64,000 nucleotides of DNA from an uncultured Oscillospiraceae bacterium (GCA_910589155.1 CAJURY010000003.1:62001-126000); one strand, 5' to 3'. Numbered from the stretch's first letter, positions 48,960 to 58,387 are shown. Translations and numbers: made by a program. Notes: generated by a model not told the origin, from the sequence alone.

Positions 48960-49649
48960 TTAGTACTTGGTGGTATTTACCTTCACGCCGGGACCCATGG
49001 TGGATGCCACAACGCAGGAGCGGATATACTGACCCTTTGCAGCGGCGGGCTTTGCCTTGACAATCGCGCTCATCAGGGTATCCATGTTGGCCTGAAGCTT
49101 CTCAGCGCCGAAGGAAACCTTACCAATGGGGCAGTGAATGATGTTGGTCTTGTCCAGACGGTACTCCACCTTACCGGCTTTGATTTCCTTCACGGCAGCG
49201 CCGACGTTGGGGGTAACGGTGCCGGCCTTGGGAGAAGGCATCAAGCCCTTGGGGCCGAGAACCTTACCGAGACGGCCAACAATACCCATCATGTCGGGGG
49301 AAGCAACGACTACGTCGAAATCAAACCAGTTTTCCTTGGTGATTTTTTCCACCAGCTCCATGCCGCCGACATAGTCAGCGCCGGCAGCCTTGGCGTCGTC
49401 CACCTTGGCGTCCTTGGTGAAAACCAAAACCTTGCGGGTCTTGCCGGTGCCGTTGGGCAGAACCACGGCGCCGCGAACCTGCTGGTCGGCGTGACGGGAG
49501 TCAACGCCCAGCTTTACATGAATTTCAACAGTCTCATCAAACTTGGCGGGCGCGGTCTTTACAACCAGACCCAGAGCGTCGGCGGGATCGTACTGTACGG
49601 CACGGTCGATCTGCTTGGCGCTGTCTTTATACTTTTTACCTCTAAACAA
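48960..49649 (-). CDS. rplA: 50S ribosomal protein L1
   Basis: Binds 23S rRNA at the L1 stalk and represses its own operon in many bacteria. The 229-residue sequence includes VRGAVVLPNGTGK, GPKGLMPSPKAGTVTPN and CPIGKVSF. The start is an unusual TTG at 49649, eight bases after AAGGAGG. It is the last gene of the rpmG-secE-nusG-rplK-rplA operon; rplJ and rplL, which usually follow, are absent here. Confidence 0.98.
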   Translation of the reverse strand: MFRGKKYKDSAKQIDRAVQYDPADALGLVVKTAPAKFDETVEIHVKLGVDSRHADQQVRGAVVLPNGTGKTRKVLVFTKDAKVDDAKAAGADYVGGMELVEKITKENWFDFDVVVASPDMMGIVGRLGKVLGPKGLMPSPKAGTVTPNVGAAVKEIKAGKVEYRLDKTNIIHCPIGKVSFGAEKLQANMDTLMSAIVKAKPAAAKGQYIRSCVVASTMGPGVKVNTTKY

Positions 49650-49737
49650 TGTAATATCCTCCTTAAAGTGGTGATGCGGAATAATCCTCCCACATTTTCG
49701 AGGCCTGGCAATCTGCCATTACCTCGGCAAGCAAAAA

Positions 49738-50163
49738 TCAGTCAACAACTACAACGCCCATGGAGCGGCAGGTGCCAGCAACCTGGCTTTCCGCAGCTTC
49801 AATGGTAGCAGCGTTCAGATCGGGCATCTTCTTCTCAGCGATCTCTCTGACCTGAGCGCGGGTAATGGTGCCAACCTTGGTCTTGTTGGGCACGCCGGAG
49901 CCGCTCTCAATGCCGATGGCCTTCATGACGAGCATGGGGGTCGGAGGGGTCTTGGTGATGAAGGTGAAGGAACGGTCTGCGTAAACCGTGATAACGACAG
50001 GAACCTTGAAGCCTGCCTGATCCTGGGTACGAGCGTTGAATTCCTTAATAAAGGCAGCAATGTTGACGCCATGCTGACCGAGAGCAGGACCAACAGGGGG
50101 AGAGGCGGTTGCCTTCGCAGCGTTGATCTGCAATTTAATAATACCTGTTACTTTCTGTGCCAT
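49738..50163 (-). CDS. rplK: 50S ribosomal protein L11
   Basis: Component of the GTPase-associated centre, 141 residues, with the standard IKLQINAAKATASPPVGPALGQ start and MKAIGIESGSG region. It precedes rplA with a 88-base gap. Confidence 0.98.
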   Translation of the reverse strand: MAQKVTGIIKLQINAAKATASPPVGPALGQHGVNIAAFIKEFNARTQDQAGFKVPVVITVYADRSFTFITKTPPTPMLVMKAIGIESGSGVPNKTKVGTITRAQVREIAEKKMPDLNAATIEAAESQVAGTCRSMGVVVVD

Positions 50164-50194
50164 GATAAAGCACCTCCTGAATAAAATGTGGTAC

Positions 50195-50232
50195 TATGCG
50201 CGACGCGCATTTTTGTCGGGGCGAAGCGCCCC
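50195..50232 (-). other. two hairpins in the nusG-rplK gap
   Basis: ATGCGC/GCGCAT (50195-50210) and GGGGCG/CGCCCC (50218-50232). They may attenuate or stabilise the mRNA before rplK; no T-run is present. Confidence 0.4.
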
Positions 50233-50270
50233 TCCCACGGCATGACCGCAAAAAAGCGATCCGATGCGTT

Positions 50271-50798
50271 TTACTGGGATATAACCTCCACCTGATCAAG
50301 CTCCAGCTCCACAGGCGTCTCGCGGCCAAACATGGATACGGAAACGCGGACTTTGTTTTTGTCCTTTTCCACCGCTTCCACTGTGGCGGTAAAGGAGGTC
50401 AAAGGGCCGTCGTTGATGCGGACGGTATCGCCCACGTCGTAGTTCACGACGATTTCCCGCTTCTCCACGCCAAGGGCGAGAATCTCCTCCTCTGTGAGGG
50501 GAGTGGGTTTGGTGCCGGAGCCGACAAAGCCTGTAACGCCGCGGACGTTTTTGATGATATACCAGCTATCGTCTGTCATCACCATTTTCACCAGCACATA
50601 GCCGGGAAAAACCTTCCGCTCAAAGGTCTTGCTGACGCCGGACTCGGTAACTTCTGTGACGGTCTCCAGAGGAATGGACACAGCGTGAATCCACTCTTGC
50701 AGGCTGCGGCTTTCCACTGTTCTTTCAATGGTAGCCTTGACCGTATTTTCGTAACCGGAGTAGGTATGCACGACATACCATTTTGCCTGTTCAGCCAT
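50271..50798 (-). CDS. nusG: transcription elongation/antitermination factor NusG
   Basis: A 175-residue factor that binds RNA polymerase and couples to the ribosome. The N-terminal NGN domain starts WYVVHTYSGYENTVK and includes RKVFPGYVLVKM, and the C-terminal KOW domain is VGDTVRINDGPLTSF. Genes secE and rplK flank it as usual. Confidence 0.98.
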   Translation of the reverse strand: MAEQAKWYVVHTYSGYENTVKATIERTVESRSLQEWIHAVSIPLETVTEVTESGVSKTFERKVFPGYVLVKMVMTDDSWYIIKNVRGVTGFVGSGTKPTPLTEEEILALGVEKREIVVNYDVGDTVRINDGPLTSFTATVEAVEKDKNKVRVSVSMFGRETPVELELDQVEVISQ

Positions 50799-50804
50799 GA
50801 TCGC

Positions 50805-51035
50805 TTACCCGCCGATGCTGAGGATGAGCTGAACCAGATACTTGGCGCCGATGTCGAATACCCAAACGAATACGCCGACAACCAGCACGCAAACGGCGAC
50901 AACCGCCGTATTTTTGAGAACCTGAGACCAGGTGGGCCACACGATTTTCTTCAGTTCGCTTCTCAGCTCACGGAAGAACTTCTTGGTTTTGTTCCAGGTT
51001 CTAGTGAACCAGTTTTCCTTTTTGACTTCTGCCAT
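50805..51035 (-). CDS. secE: preprotein translocase subunit SecE
   Basis: A 76-residue one-helix SecE of Gram-positive type. It has a basic N-terminus (FFRELRSELKKIVWPTWSQ) and one membrane segment (TAVVAVCVLVVGVFVWVF). The ATG at 51035 is chosen since AAGGGTG is six bases upstream; a GTG at 51044 is less likely. Confidence 0.95.
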   Translation of the reverse strand: MAEVKKENWFTRTWNKTKKFFRELRSELKKIVWPTWSQVLKNTAVVAVCVLVVGVFVWVFDIGAKYLVQLILSIGG

Positions 51036-51063
51036 TGTTGTCACCCTTTCCTAGCCAAACGGC

Positions 51064-51213
51064 TTATTTGGTCTCGTTGTGAACGGTGTGCTTTCTGCAA
51101 AATCTGCAGTACTTCTTCATTTCGAGACGGTCGGGGTCATTCTTCTTGTTCTTCATGGTGTTGTAGTTTCTCTGCTTGCACTCGGAGCATCTCAGTGTAA
51201 CTTTAACGCGCAT
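51064..51213 (-). CDS. rpmG: 50S ribosomal protein L33
   Basis: A 49-residue ribosomal protein with two CxxC pairs (RCSECKQRNYNT and KKYCRFCRKHT), so it is the zinc-binding form. The start follows GGAGG; the operon promoter lies at 51348-51376. It is too short to appear in many ORF lists but is fully conserved. Confidence 0.97.
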   Translation of the reverse strand: MRVKVTLRCSECKQRNYNTMKNKKNDPDRLEMKKYCRFCRKHTVHNETK

Positions 51214-51347
51214 ATCGGCACCTCCTTAAACTTTGCCTCCCTGTATCACAGCGGCTATCAAAAATTTAGCTGGCGGCGAAACTACCTGCCGCCGTCCGCA
51301 GCCGAAAAAGGCGCACAAAAACAAAGCCCTTTTTCACAGGTAAGATT

Positions 51348-51376
51348 ATTCTATCACAGGAATTTCCGTTCGTCAA
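51348..51376 (-). promoter_or_regulatory. promoter of the rpmG-secE-nusG-rplK-rplA operon
   Basis: TTGACG and TAGAAT with a 17-base spacer on the minus strand, giving a leader of about 130 bases. Confidence 0.7.
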
Positions 51377-51446
51377 CAATTTTTCCTTCCCTTTTTGAAA
51401 AAATCAGCGTATAATAGAGAAAAATTTGAAAAAAACGGAGGCTTCT

Positions 51447-52145
51447 ATGGAGCAAGAGATTCGCGCCGGGCTTTTGGCGCAGGCAGAGGCGGGTTACGCC
51501 GCATTTCATAAAAAATTGTGCCCTGATACCAGTTATCCCATTTGGGGCGTGCGCCTGCCCAAACAGCGCGCAATCGCAAAACAGGCGGCAAAGGGCGACT
51601 GGCGGACGCTTCTTGAAAGTTGGCAATCGGAGGCTTACGAAGAAGTCATGGTATCTGGTCTTATCCTTGCCTATGCCAAGGCGTCCCTTGACGAAAAGCT
51701 CGCTCGGCTTGCTGCGCTTTTGCCGAAGCTGGACTGCTGGGCGCTAACGGACTCCATCGCCCCCACCTTTCGTTTTAAAGAAAATGAATTGCCGGAAGTG
51801 TGGGATTTTGCCCAAGGCTGCCTGGAAAGCCCTCTGTGCTATACCCGCCGGTTCGGGCTGATTTTGATGCTGGATTATTTTCTGACCCCGGCTTATTTGC
51901 CCAAGGTTTGCGAAGCTGTACAGAACCTGCGAGACGACCGCTACTATGTGCGCATGGCGGCGGCATGGCTGGTGGCGGAAATCGCCGCGAAAGACTACGA
52001 AGCGGCGCTTACTTTGATAAAAAGCAGAAAGCTGGACGATTTTACCCACAACAAAGCCATTGCGAAAGCCAGAGAATCCTATCGTCTCTCCCCCGCGCAG
52101 AAAGAAGAACTAAAAAAGCTAAAAAGGAAGCAGGAAAAAGCATGA
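51447..52145 (+). CDS. DNA alkylation repair protein AlkD-like
   Basis: HEAT-repeat DNA glycosylase of 232 residues that removes alkylated bases without flipping them. The sequence shows the family's YPIWGVRLPKQRAIAK and CWALTDSIAPTF regions and the C-terminal RKLDDFTHNKAIAKARESYRL. GGAGG precedes the ATG. Its stop overlaps the ruvX start (ATGA), so the two genes are coupled. Confidence 0.92.
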   Translation: MEQEIRAGLLAQAEAGYAAFHKKLCPDTSYPIWGVRLPKQRAIAKQAAKGDWRTLLESWQSEAYEEVMVSGLILAYAKASLDEKLARLAALLPKLDCWALTDSIAPTFRFKENELPEVWDFAQGCLESPLCYTRRFGLILMLDYFLTPAYLPKVCEAVQNLRDDRYYVRMAAAWLVAEIAAKDYEAALTLIKSRKLDDFTHNKAIAKARESYRLSPAQKEELKKLKRKQEKA

Positions 52146-52552
52146 AAAAAATTATGGCCATTGACTACGGCGACGCCAGAACCGGCATTGCCATATCAGA
52201 CCTTTTGTGCACCATTGTGGGAAGCACCACGGTGATTCACAGCCGGAACCCGGAAAAAACCGCCGATGAAATCGCCCGCCTCGCCAGGGAAAACGACGTG
52301 GAGGCGCTTGTCATGGGATTTCCCAAAAACATGGACGGCACGGAAGGCCCAAGAGCCGCGCTGTACAAAGAATTTGCCGCCCAGGTGGAAGCCGTTACCG
52401 GACTACCGGTCACGCTATGGGACGAGCGGCGCACTACAGTGGAAGCCCACAATATTTTATCCGCTCATAATTACCATGGGAAAAAGCGGAAAAACACGGT
52501 GGACGCCGTGGCCGCCGCTTTGATTCTGGAAGGCTTTTTGAACAGAAAATAG
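52142..52552 (+). CDS. ruvX: RuvX/YqgF pre-16S rRNA nuclease family protein
   Basis: RNase H-fold nuclease of 136 residues implicated in 16S rRNA 5' processing. The catalytic acids lie in MAIDYGDARTGIA (Asp8), ALVMGFP..., LWDERRTT and NTVDAVAAALILEGF. It starts within the alkD stop codon. Size and motifs are fully typical. Confidence 0.95.
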   Translation: MKKIMAIDYGDARTGIAISDLLCTIVGSTTVIHSRNPEKTADEIARLARENDVEALVMGFPKNMDGTEGPRAALYKEFAAQVEAVTGLPVTLWDERRTTVEAHNILSAHNYHGKKRKNTVDAVAAALILEGFLNRK

Positions 52553-52571
52553 CCCCTGCAATCCTCAAAGC

Positions 52572-52616
52572 GCCCCAATCGTATAGCAAAATTTGCCGTA
52601 CGATTGGGGCATTTTA
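52572..52616 (+). terminator. terminator after ruvX
   Basis: GCCCCAATCGTA with TACGATTGGGGC over a 15-base loop, followed by ATTTTA. Confidence 0.8.
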
Positions 52617-52725
52617 GCGTATCAAAAGGCGCCTTTTATCCTTGCGAGCCAATGTGCCCGCCAGTTCGCAATCTTATGGAGATATTTTACGTTCCAGATT
52701 GCCGCACTTGAAAGTACCTCCCAGT

Positions 52726-52752
52726 GGGTGAACACACAGGTTCGTCCTTATG
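52726..52752. repeat. dispersed palindromic element, copy 3
   Basis: GGGTGAACACACAGGTTCGT followed by CCTTATG, close to copy 1 at 1144 with two changes that weaken the palindrome. It lies in the 335-base gap between ruvX and the broken EAL gene, in which I see no gene. Confidence 0.5.
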
Positions 52753-52888
52753 CCGGCGAACAGCATGATGCAGGCACAACAACTGCAAGTGAAAGCTGCA
52801 ATTGGCGTATGAAGAAGCGTTCCTACGGGTTAAATTGGGTTTTACCAAAAATCGACCGCCAAAATCCGCCCGGCCGGAGCGTTTTGCT

Positions 52889-54187
52889 CTACGTCTCGAC
52901 AAGGGCTTCGGAAGCGGCGGATCTGGCCGTTACGCTGCGTTCTTCCTGAATCATGATACCGGCTTCCCGAACCGGCAGGGGAACTGAAAAATAGACTCCC
53001 TTCTGCCAATCGCAGCCCAGGGCGGCAAGCTTCTGCGCCTGCGCCTCTTTCTCAACCCCCGCCGCCACTACAAGCAAGCCCAGATTATGACCGGTTCGTA
53101 TCATATCCCGCACAATCAAATCGCCCTTTCTGCTGCCCAGATGGCGCACCAGCTCCCGGTTCAGCTTTAACACATCCACCGGATATAGCTGAAGATTTCC
53201 TCCAAAATTGCTTGACGCAATCCGAACGCCCAGCGCCTTCAGCTTCTCCATATTTTCACCAAGTCCCTTGTTTTCCCTTCGGTCAACGCCATCTTCTAGC
53301 TCAAAAATCAGATTCTTGCGATCCCAATTGTGTTTTTCCAGAATCCGCTGGCACAAAGCCGGAAAATCCGGGTCAAAAAATGTCTGCTGCGTCAAACGGC
53401 AGGAGAGGAACACATCCATAATGCCCATATCCGCCAGCCGATCCAAAAACGCGCAGGACTCTTCCAGCATCCTTTCATGCAATTTGGGAACCATCCGCTC
53501 CTGCTCGAGCAGAGGAAGAAACTGCGCGGGAAACAAAATCCCCCGGTCTGGATGAATCCACCTCGCCAGAGATTCCACTCCCACGATTTTCCTCGTTATC
53601 CCGTCCACATAAAACTGAAGATAAATGCGGAACTGATTGCTGTCCAGGCCAAACTGCATTTCTTCCAGCAGGCGCTTGCGTTCCGCGTAATCTTGCAGAA
53701 TCTCCTTTGTGCACAACAGCCACGGATCCTTCTGTTCAAAGGCCGCTCTTGCGGCCTGCCCCGCGTCGGAAATCACTGCGGTTAAGTCTTTGTCACTTTC
53801 GTGCATGGCATAGACCCCCGCGCTTACGGGAATAACAACGGAACTGCCGCTGTGGATTCTGTCCAGCGCCGTTTTCAGCCATTGCAGCAGGTTTCTTCTT
53901 TTGCGGTTTGCTTGAGGATCACAAAACCGCTGTCGGAAACCTGCGCCAAAAAAGCTTCAAAGGGGGATGCTTCCGCTGTGGTGTACAAATATTCCCCCTG
54001 ATAAGCGTTTTTTGCCTCGCTGTACAAATTGGTATAGGCGATGATCCCGGTATCCCATTCCATACCCACGATATAGCCCAGCACCCAGTCTGAAATATCC
54101 TTCTGGTAGCTGCCGGAGCCAAGCCCTCTTCATTCCCACCAGAAACAGCCCCACAATAGCGCTGGCCGCAATGATAAATTTTTTCAT
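52889..54187 (-). pseudogene. GGDEF/EAL-type c-di-GMP protein, frameshifted
   Basis: Three reading frames must be joined. An N-terminal signal-anchor (KKFIIAASAIVGLFLVGMK, from an ATG at 54187) is followed after a shift near 54120 by a degenerate GGDEF-like segment (SDSGFVILKQTAKE). After a second shift near 53893 comes an EAL-like domain to 52889. The EAL domain keeps VESLARW and LKLNREL but has SNFGG for the usual DDFG and lacks several metal ligands, so it was probably inactive as a phosphodiesterase even before the frameshifts. The intact last frame (53806-52889) could still make a 305-residue EAL-like protein. It closes a block of four broken genes. Confidence 0.75.
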
Positions 54188-54198
54188 AGTGGCTCCCC

Positions 54199-55392
54199 CT
54201 AGTAGTCAAAAGCATGGTTCCAGGAGGGGTGACAGTATCTTTGCAGTTCTTCTATATGTTCGTCCATCCACGCCGCTCTTTCGAGGAGCCAGGTTCTCAA
54301 CTGCTCCACCGCCTCTGCTTGGGAACGTACGTTCCGTTCCCAAGGAATCAACTGAAAACCGGCGATATACGCCTCCCATCGCCAGCTGTTGCGGTCAATC
54401 GCAGAACCCAACCAAGCCAGCGTATCATCTATATACGCATCAATGGCTTGGTCGCTCAGCAAAGTTTTCCGCAGCTCCCGATATAGGTGGAATATCTTCC
54501 CGCATCCTCATTTTTGCAAAACTCATTGAGGATATAGTAATCCACAAATTCATCCACGTCGATCCACCGCCGGTACCCGTATGCAGGAGCATCGTAATCA
54601 TAGGTATAAAGCGACCGCTCGAATGCGGAGTATTCCAGATTGATCTGCTTCGCCATTTCCGCGCTCAGGGTATCTCCACCGGGATATTCAATACTGATAT
54701 CCATGTTGGTGGCCGTATGAATGCGTTCCAGATAGGAAGCAATATTTCCAACTTTCTGATCATCCCGCTCTGTGGGACGATCCATTCTCAGCAGGTAGCT
54801 GGTAGCTACGGTATTTTTGATACTTTTTTCAAATACAGCCGCCCGTCCTCGCCGTTGGTAATGGATTCTATCATCAAATACAGCCCTCTGTATTCTCCGT
54901 TGAGCACAACCTCGCAATAGCGGACGTTGGGCAAGTAATCCATCATTTCCCCCGCCAGATTGTAGAACAGATAATTTCGAATCAAACTTTTACAAACGAC
55001 CGGGAAGCATGGCCGCGAATACGCATTTTCGCCTCTGTGGAAAACGCAGGCTGATCCCACAAATGGTTATTCTGTGTTTTTTGATCAATCACGGAAACGT
55101 CCACTCGAACCGTGGTGGTTCCATCCTCCGCCATCGTATGAATGCTTTCTCCATAGCGATCCACCGCGCCTGTGTTTTTTCCCGGAAGTTCTTGATTGCG
55201 GGTGTCGATTACCACAAGAGGCAGGTGGCTGCAAAGCTGCGAGCCGTCGCAGCCGTCCGCCTCGTAGGCTCTTGCCGTTTGATGCTGATGCACCCGCCCA
55301 GACTGCGTGCGCCGCGCTTCCACAAATTGCAAGATACAAAGGGTCAAAACCATGGCAAGACAGGCAAGCAGCCCCAAAAGCTTCCTTTTCAT
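54199..55392 (-). pseudogene. CotH kinase family protein, deleted and frameshifted
   Basis: CotH-type atypical protein kinases phosphorylate surface or coat proteins. The start at 55392 is good (GAGG upstream, signal sequence LLGLLACLAMVLTLC). The product would then break three times: near 54990, where MRIRGHASRSFVK jumps to SLIRNYLFYNLAG with loss of about 30 residues; near 54826 at a run of six A; and near 54487, where YSTYI joins RELRKTLLSDQ with loss of the region that carries the catalytic Asp block. Internal deletions indicate true decay rather than sequencing error. Confidence 0.8.
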
Positions 55393-55421
55393 GGTTTTTT
55401 CCTCTGTTCCTTCTTGCAGCG

Positions 55422-56051
55422 TCAACTGCTGATTTCGTCGTTTTGCGCCACGATGTTAAAATACTCCACGCCGCCGATTTCATAAATCGCGTCTGTGATG
55501 TCCTTTTTCATCCCCTTCACCGCGTCCATTTTCTTCCGGCTCAGTTCATAAATGTACTCCACCGAATCCCGGCTGGTATTTTTCGCCCGCTCCGCTCCCG
55601 GGCGAGCCACCCGGATCACCAAAAGCATTCGATTGTCGTTTTTTATCCGTCCAAAAACAAGAATGGTTGTAAAAACAAACGCGCTTCCCACCGCCGCAAC
55701 CCGATAATCCCCTGCGCCGCAGCAAATACCAACCACGATTGTCCAGAATATGTAGATCGTGTCTCTGGAATCCTTGATGGCGGTGCGAAAACGCACAATG
55801 GACTACGCGCCCACCATACCAAGAGAAAGAGCGATATTGTTCCCAATCACAATCATAACAATGGTGGTAATCAGCGTCAGCGCTACCAGAGATACGTTAA
55901 ATTTTCGGCTGTAAATACTTCCCTCATGAGAAATCATGTAGGAAAGGTAAATAAAACATCCAATTATAAACGCCGCCAGCATACGCAGGACAATGATTTC
56001 CCACGTAAGATCGCCGGTGGTTTCAAACAGCTTTAACAAATACTCTTTCAT
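55422..56051 (-). pseudogene. DUF4956 membrane protein with in-frame TAG
   Basis: Reads as one intact DUF4956 protein of about 210 residues interrupted by a single in-frame TAG at 55803-55805. The first 82 residues hold three membrane segments and end NNIALSLGMVGA; after the stop the same frame continues SIVRFRTAIKDSRDTIYIFW, the family's most conserved block. The expected residue at the stop is Leu or similar. DUF4956 proteins are nearly always encoded next to VTC-domain and CotH genes, as here. The ATG at 56051 follows AGGGGAAG. Confidence 0.8.
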
Positions 56052-56062
56052 CGCGCTTCCCC

Positions 56063-56749
56063 TTATCCATAGCCCGGAAGCGAAACGCCCCGCGCCAGGC
56101 AGTATTTACTAACCGAAAGCTCCGAGCGGTCAACCCCGTTGATCAGACTTTTGATGTAGCTGAGCAGAAACCCGTTGTACTTCACCTCCAGCACTACATA
56201 AAACGGATCCAGCACCGGGTACTGGAGCGGAAAACAAATTGATGCAGCTTTCCGTTGCAATAATATCCCGGTCTAAGGTGATACGAATTCTGTTTTCCTT
56301 CGCAATGAAAGCCTTGCGCCGGTATTCCACAATCGTCCGCGGACGGTACTGCTCCATCTGCATGAGTCCATAGCACTCCGCAGCAAATGGCTCTTCATAG
56401 TTCAAAAGCACCTCGTACTTCCCCTGAATCAGCGCCTGCGCATCCTCCCGCCCCATGGTCAAGGAACGCTTTTTCTGATAGGGGCCTTCCTTTTGCTTCA
56501 TTTCCAGCTTGGCGGTTTTTGCACTAGGGCTGTAAATCCGCAGCCTGATTTTCCTGCGCAGTTCCAGCCCATCCACCTTGCCGAAAAAATCCCCATCGTT
56601 CCAACTGTCAAAATAGAGCGAACGGATGGAATAGCCCAGCGGTCCGTTATGGGTTCCTCCATCATGCTTTGAGAAAGCAAGCCGGAAAGCGTCTGCGCGT
56701 CCACCGCCGTCATTAAATATTTTTTCTCCTGCCGGAGCACCTCGTTCAA
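56063..56749 (-). pseudogene. VTC-domain (polyphosphate polymerase-type) protein, frameshifted
   Basis: VTC domains make polyphosphate in eukaryotes; the bacterial members next to CotH and DUF4956 are of unproven function. The product begins NEVLRQEKKYLM (TTG at 56749) and after a shift near 56650 continues YSIRSLYFDSWNDG, LELRRKIRLRIY, KLEMKQKEGPYQKKR and RPRTIVEYRRKAF, the basic-tunnel strands of the family. A second shift near 56230 leads to DPFYVVLEVKYNGFLLSYIKSLI and the end at 56063. Two frameshifts make it non-functional. Confidence 0.8.
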
Positions 56750-56885
56750 AGCAGCCTACCCCTTCCCGAAACTTCCGCGTCATAGTGAAAGGCGTTGCCT
56801 GTTTGCCCTGCCTAATCCTGGAAGTTTTGCCTGGTTTAAGATTATAAGCCTTAAAAAAGTCTGAGTGAAACCAGCTCTCCAGGTT

Positions 56886-57266
56886 TTACTCAGACTTCAA
56901 ATCCTTTTCAGAAAGAAAATATCGAATCGCATCTGTCGTCCGCTGATACGCACAGAGCAGTTCCCGCTGCATTTTTTCGGCCTCTATGATTTCTCCTCTG
57001 CAAATCAATTCGACTTGACGGGAGAAAAGCAGCGCCAACCTTTTCATGGAAAGATTGCTGCACAATCCCTTCAAGGTATGAGAAGCTTGTAAAAAATCTT
57101 CCGTATTTTTCCGGGCAATCGCCGACTGTAAATTTAAAAATGTGGTATCTTCTAAAAACCTTGTGAGCATCCGCACCAGAAGGCCTTCCTTGCCCATAAA
57201 GCGCGCCAGCGCCTCGTCTACATCAATGCCGGCACCTACTAAAATCTCTTTTTTCCACACTTCCAT
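56886..57266 (-). CDS. Hpt-domain phosphotransfer protein
   Basis: A 126-residue protein with one Hpt domain. The phospho-accepting His is in QASHTLKGLCSNLSM near residue 67, surrounded by the four-helix pattern of the family. The ATG at 57266 or a GTG at 57275 may be the start; GGGA lies upstream. No hybrid kinase or response regulator is adjacent. Position beside the broken GGDEF/EAL block suggests a former signalling unit. Confidence 0.8.
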   Translation of the reverse strand: MEVWKKEILVGAGIDVDEALARFMGKEGLLVRMLTRFLEDTTFLNLQSAIARKNTEDFLQASHTLKGLCSNLSMKRLALLFSRQVELICRGEIIEAEKMQRELLCAYQRTTDAIRYFLSEKDLKSE

Positions 57267-57465
57267 TTCCAACACTTCCCTTTACGCCGCCGATGCTCGC
57301 GTTTCATCGTTTTACTTTAATTATCTTACCATATTTCAGCAAGCAATTCAACTTCTTTTTTAGGGATTCCTCATTGTCCTGCCTCTCGAATCAGGATGGA
57401 TATTGCCTGCAATAGACGCACATGACTGGCGCTCTTTTCCTATCTCCGCAAACCCTTGCAGCATA

Positions 57466-57505
57466 TTAAAACCCCATGGAAAACCAAGGTTTTCCATGGG
57501 GTTTG
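57466..57505 (-). terminator. terminator of rplM-rpsI
   Basis: AAACCCCATGGAAAACC with its complement, followed on the minus strand by TTTTAATATG. Confidence 0.85.
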
Positions 57506-57533
57506 GGCAGCTTTGATAGATTTTTCCAGCCGA

Positions 57534-57938
57534 TCAGCGCTTGGAGAACTGGGGCGCGCGGCGGGCGGCCTTGAGGCCGTACTTCTTTCTTTCCTTCATT
57601 CTGGGGTCGCGGGTCAAAAGACCGGTGGCTTTCAGCGCAGGACGGAACTCCGCGTTCAGCGCCAGCAGCGCGCGGGAAATGCCATGACGGATGGCGCCGG
57701 CCTGGCCGGAAACGCCGCCGCCTGCTACGGTGCAGACGACGTCCACTTTCCCCACAGTGTCGGTGGAAACCAGGGGCTGACGAACAAGCAGCTTCAGGGT
57801 ATCCAGACCGAAATAATCGTCGATTTCCCGGCCGTTGATGATAATGGAGCCGGTGCCGTTTTCATAAACACGAACCCGGGCAACGGAGCTTTTCCGTCTG
57901 CCGGTGCCGTAGAAATACTTCTTCTTGCTCTCGTACAT
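57534..57938 (-). CDS. rpsI: 30S ribosomal protein S9
   Basis: A 134-residue ribosomal protein with the conserved YGTGRRKSSVARVR start and the C-terminal GLKAARRAPQFSKR tail that reaches the P site. GGAGG precedes the ATG and rplM lies just upstream. Confidence 0.98.
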   Translation of the reverse strand: MYESKKKYFYGTGRRKSSVARVRVYENGTGSIIINGREIDDYFGLDTLKLLVRQPLVSTDTVGKVDVVCTVAGGGVSGQAGAIRHGISRALLALNAEFRPALKATGLLTRDPRMKERKKYGLKAARRAPQFSKR

Positions 57939-57955
57939 AGCTTGCTACCTCCAAA

Positions 57956-58387
57956 TTAGTCCATGTTCCAGACTTCGGGCTTCTGCGCGGCGTTCTTGTG
58001 CTCGGCGCCCTTATACAGCTTCAGACGGGTCAGAGCGCTTCTGCCCAGGGTGTTCTTGGGCAGCATACCCTTTACAGCCAGCTCCATGGCGAAATCGGAG
58101 CGGGACTCCATCAAAAGGCGGTACTTCGTTTCCTTCAGGCCGCCGATCCAGCCGGAAACCCGGCGATACATCTTCTGCTCGCCCTTCTTGCCGGTGAGGA
58201 TGGCCTTGTCGGTGTTGATGACGATGACGAAATCGCCGCAGTCAACGTTGGGGGTGAAATCAACCTTGTGCTTGCCGCGCAGCAAATTGGCGGCTACAAC
58301 AGCGGTGCGGCCCAGAGGCTTACCGGCTGCGTCGAGAACGTACCACTTGCGCTGTACGGTCTCCTTCTTTGCTAAAGTAGTGGACAT
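57956..58387 (-). CDS. rplM: 50S ribosomal protein L13
   Basis: A 143-residue ribosomal protein with KWYVLDAAGKPLGRTA, VNVDCGDFVIVIN-type and RAVKGMLPKN-type blocks (here VKGMLPKNTLGR). The ATG at 58387 follows CGGAGG; a longer in-frame ORF to 58447 lies in the leader. First gene of the rplM-rpsI operon. Confidence 0.98.
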   Translation of the reverse strand: MSTTLAKKETVQRKWYVLDAAGKPLGRTAVVAANLLRGKHKVDFTPNVDCGDFVIVINTDKAILTGKKGEQKMYRRVSGWIGGLKETKYRLLMESRSDFAMELAVKGMLPKNTLGRSALTRLKLYKGAEHKNAAQKPEVWNMD

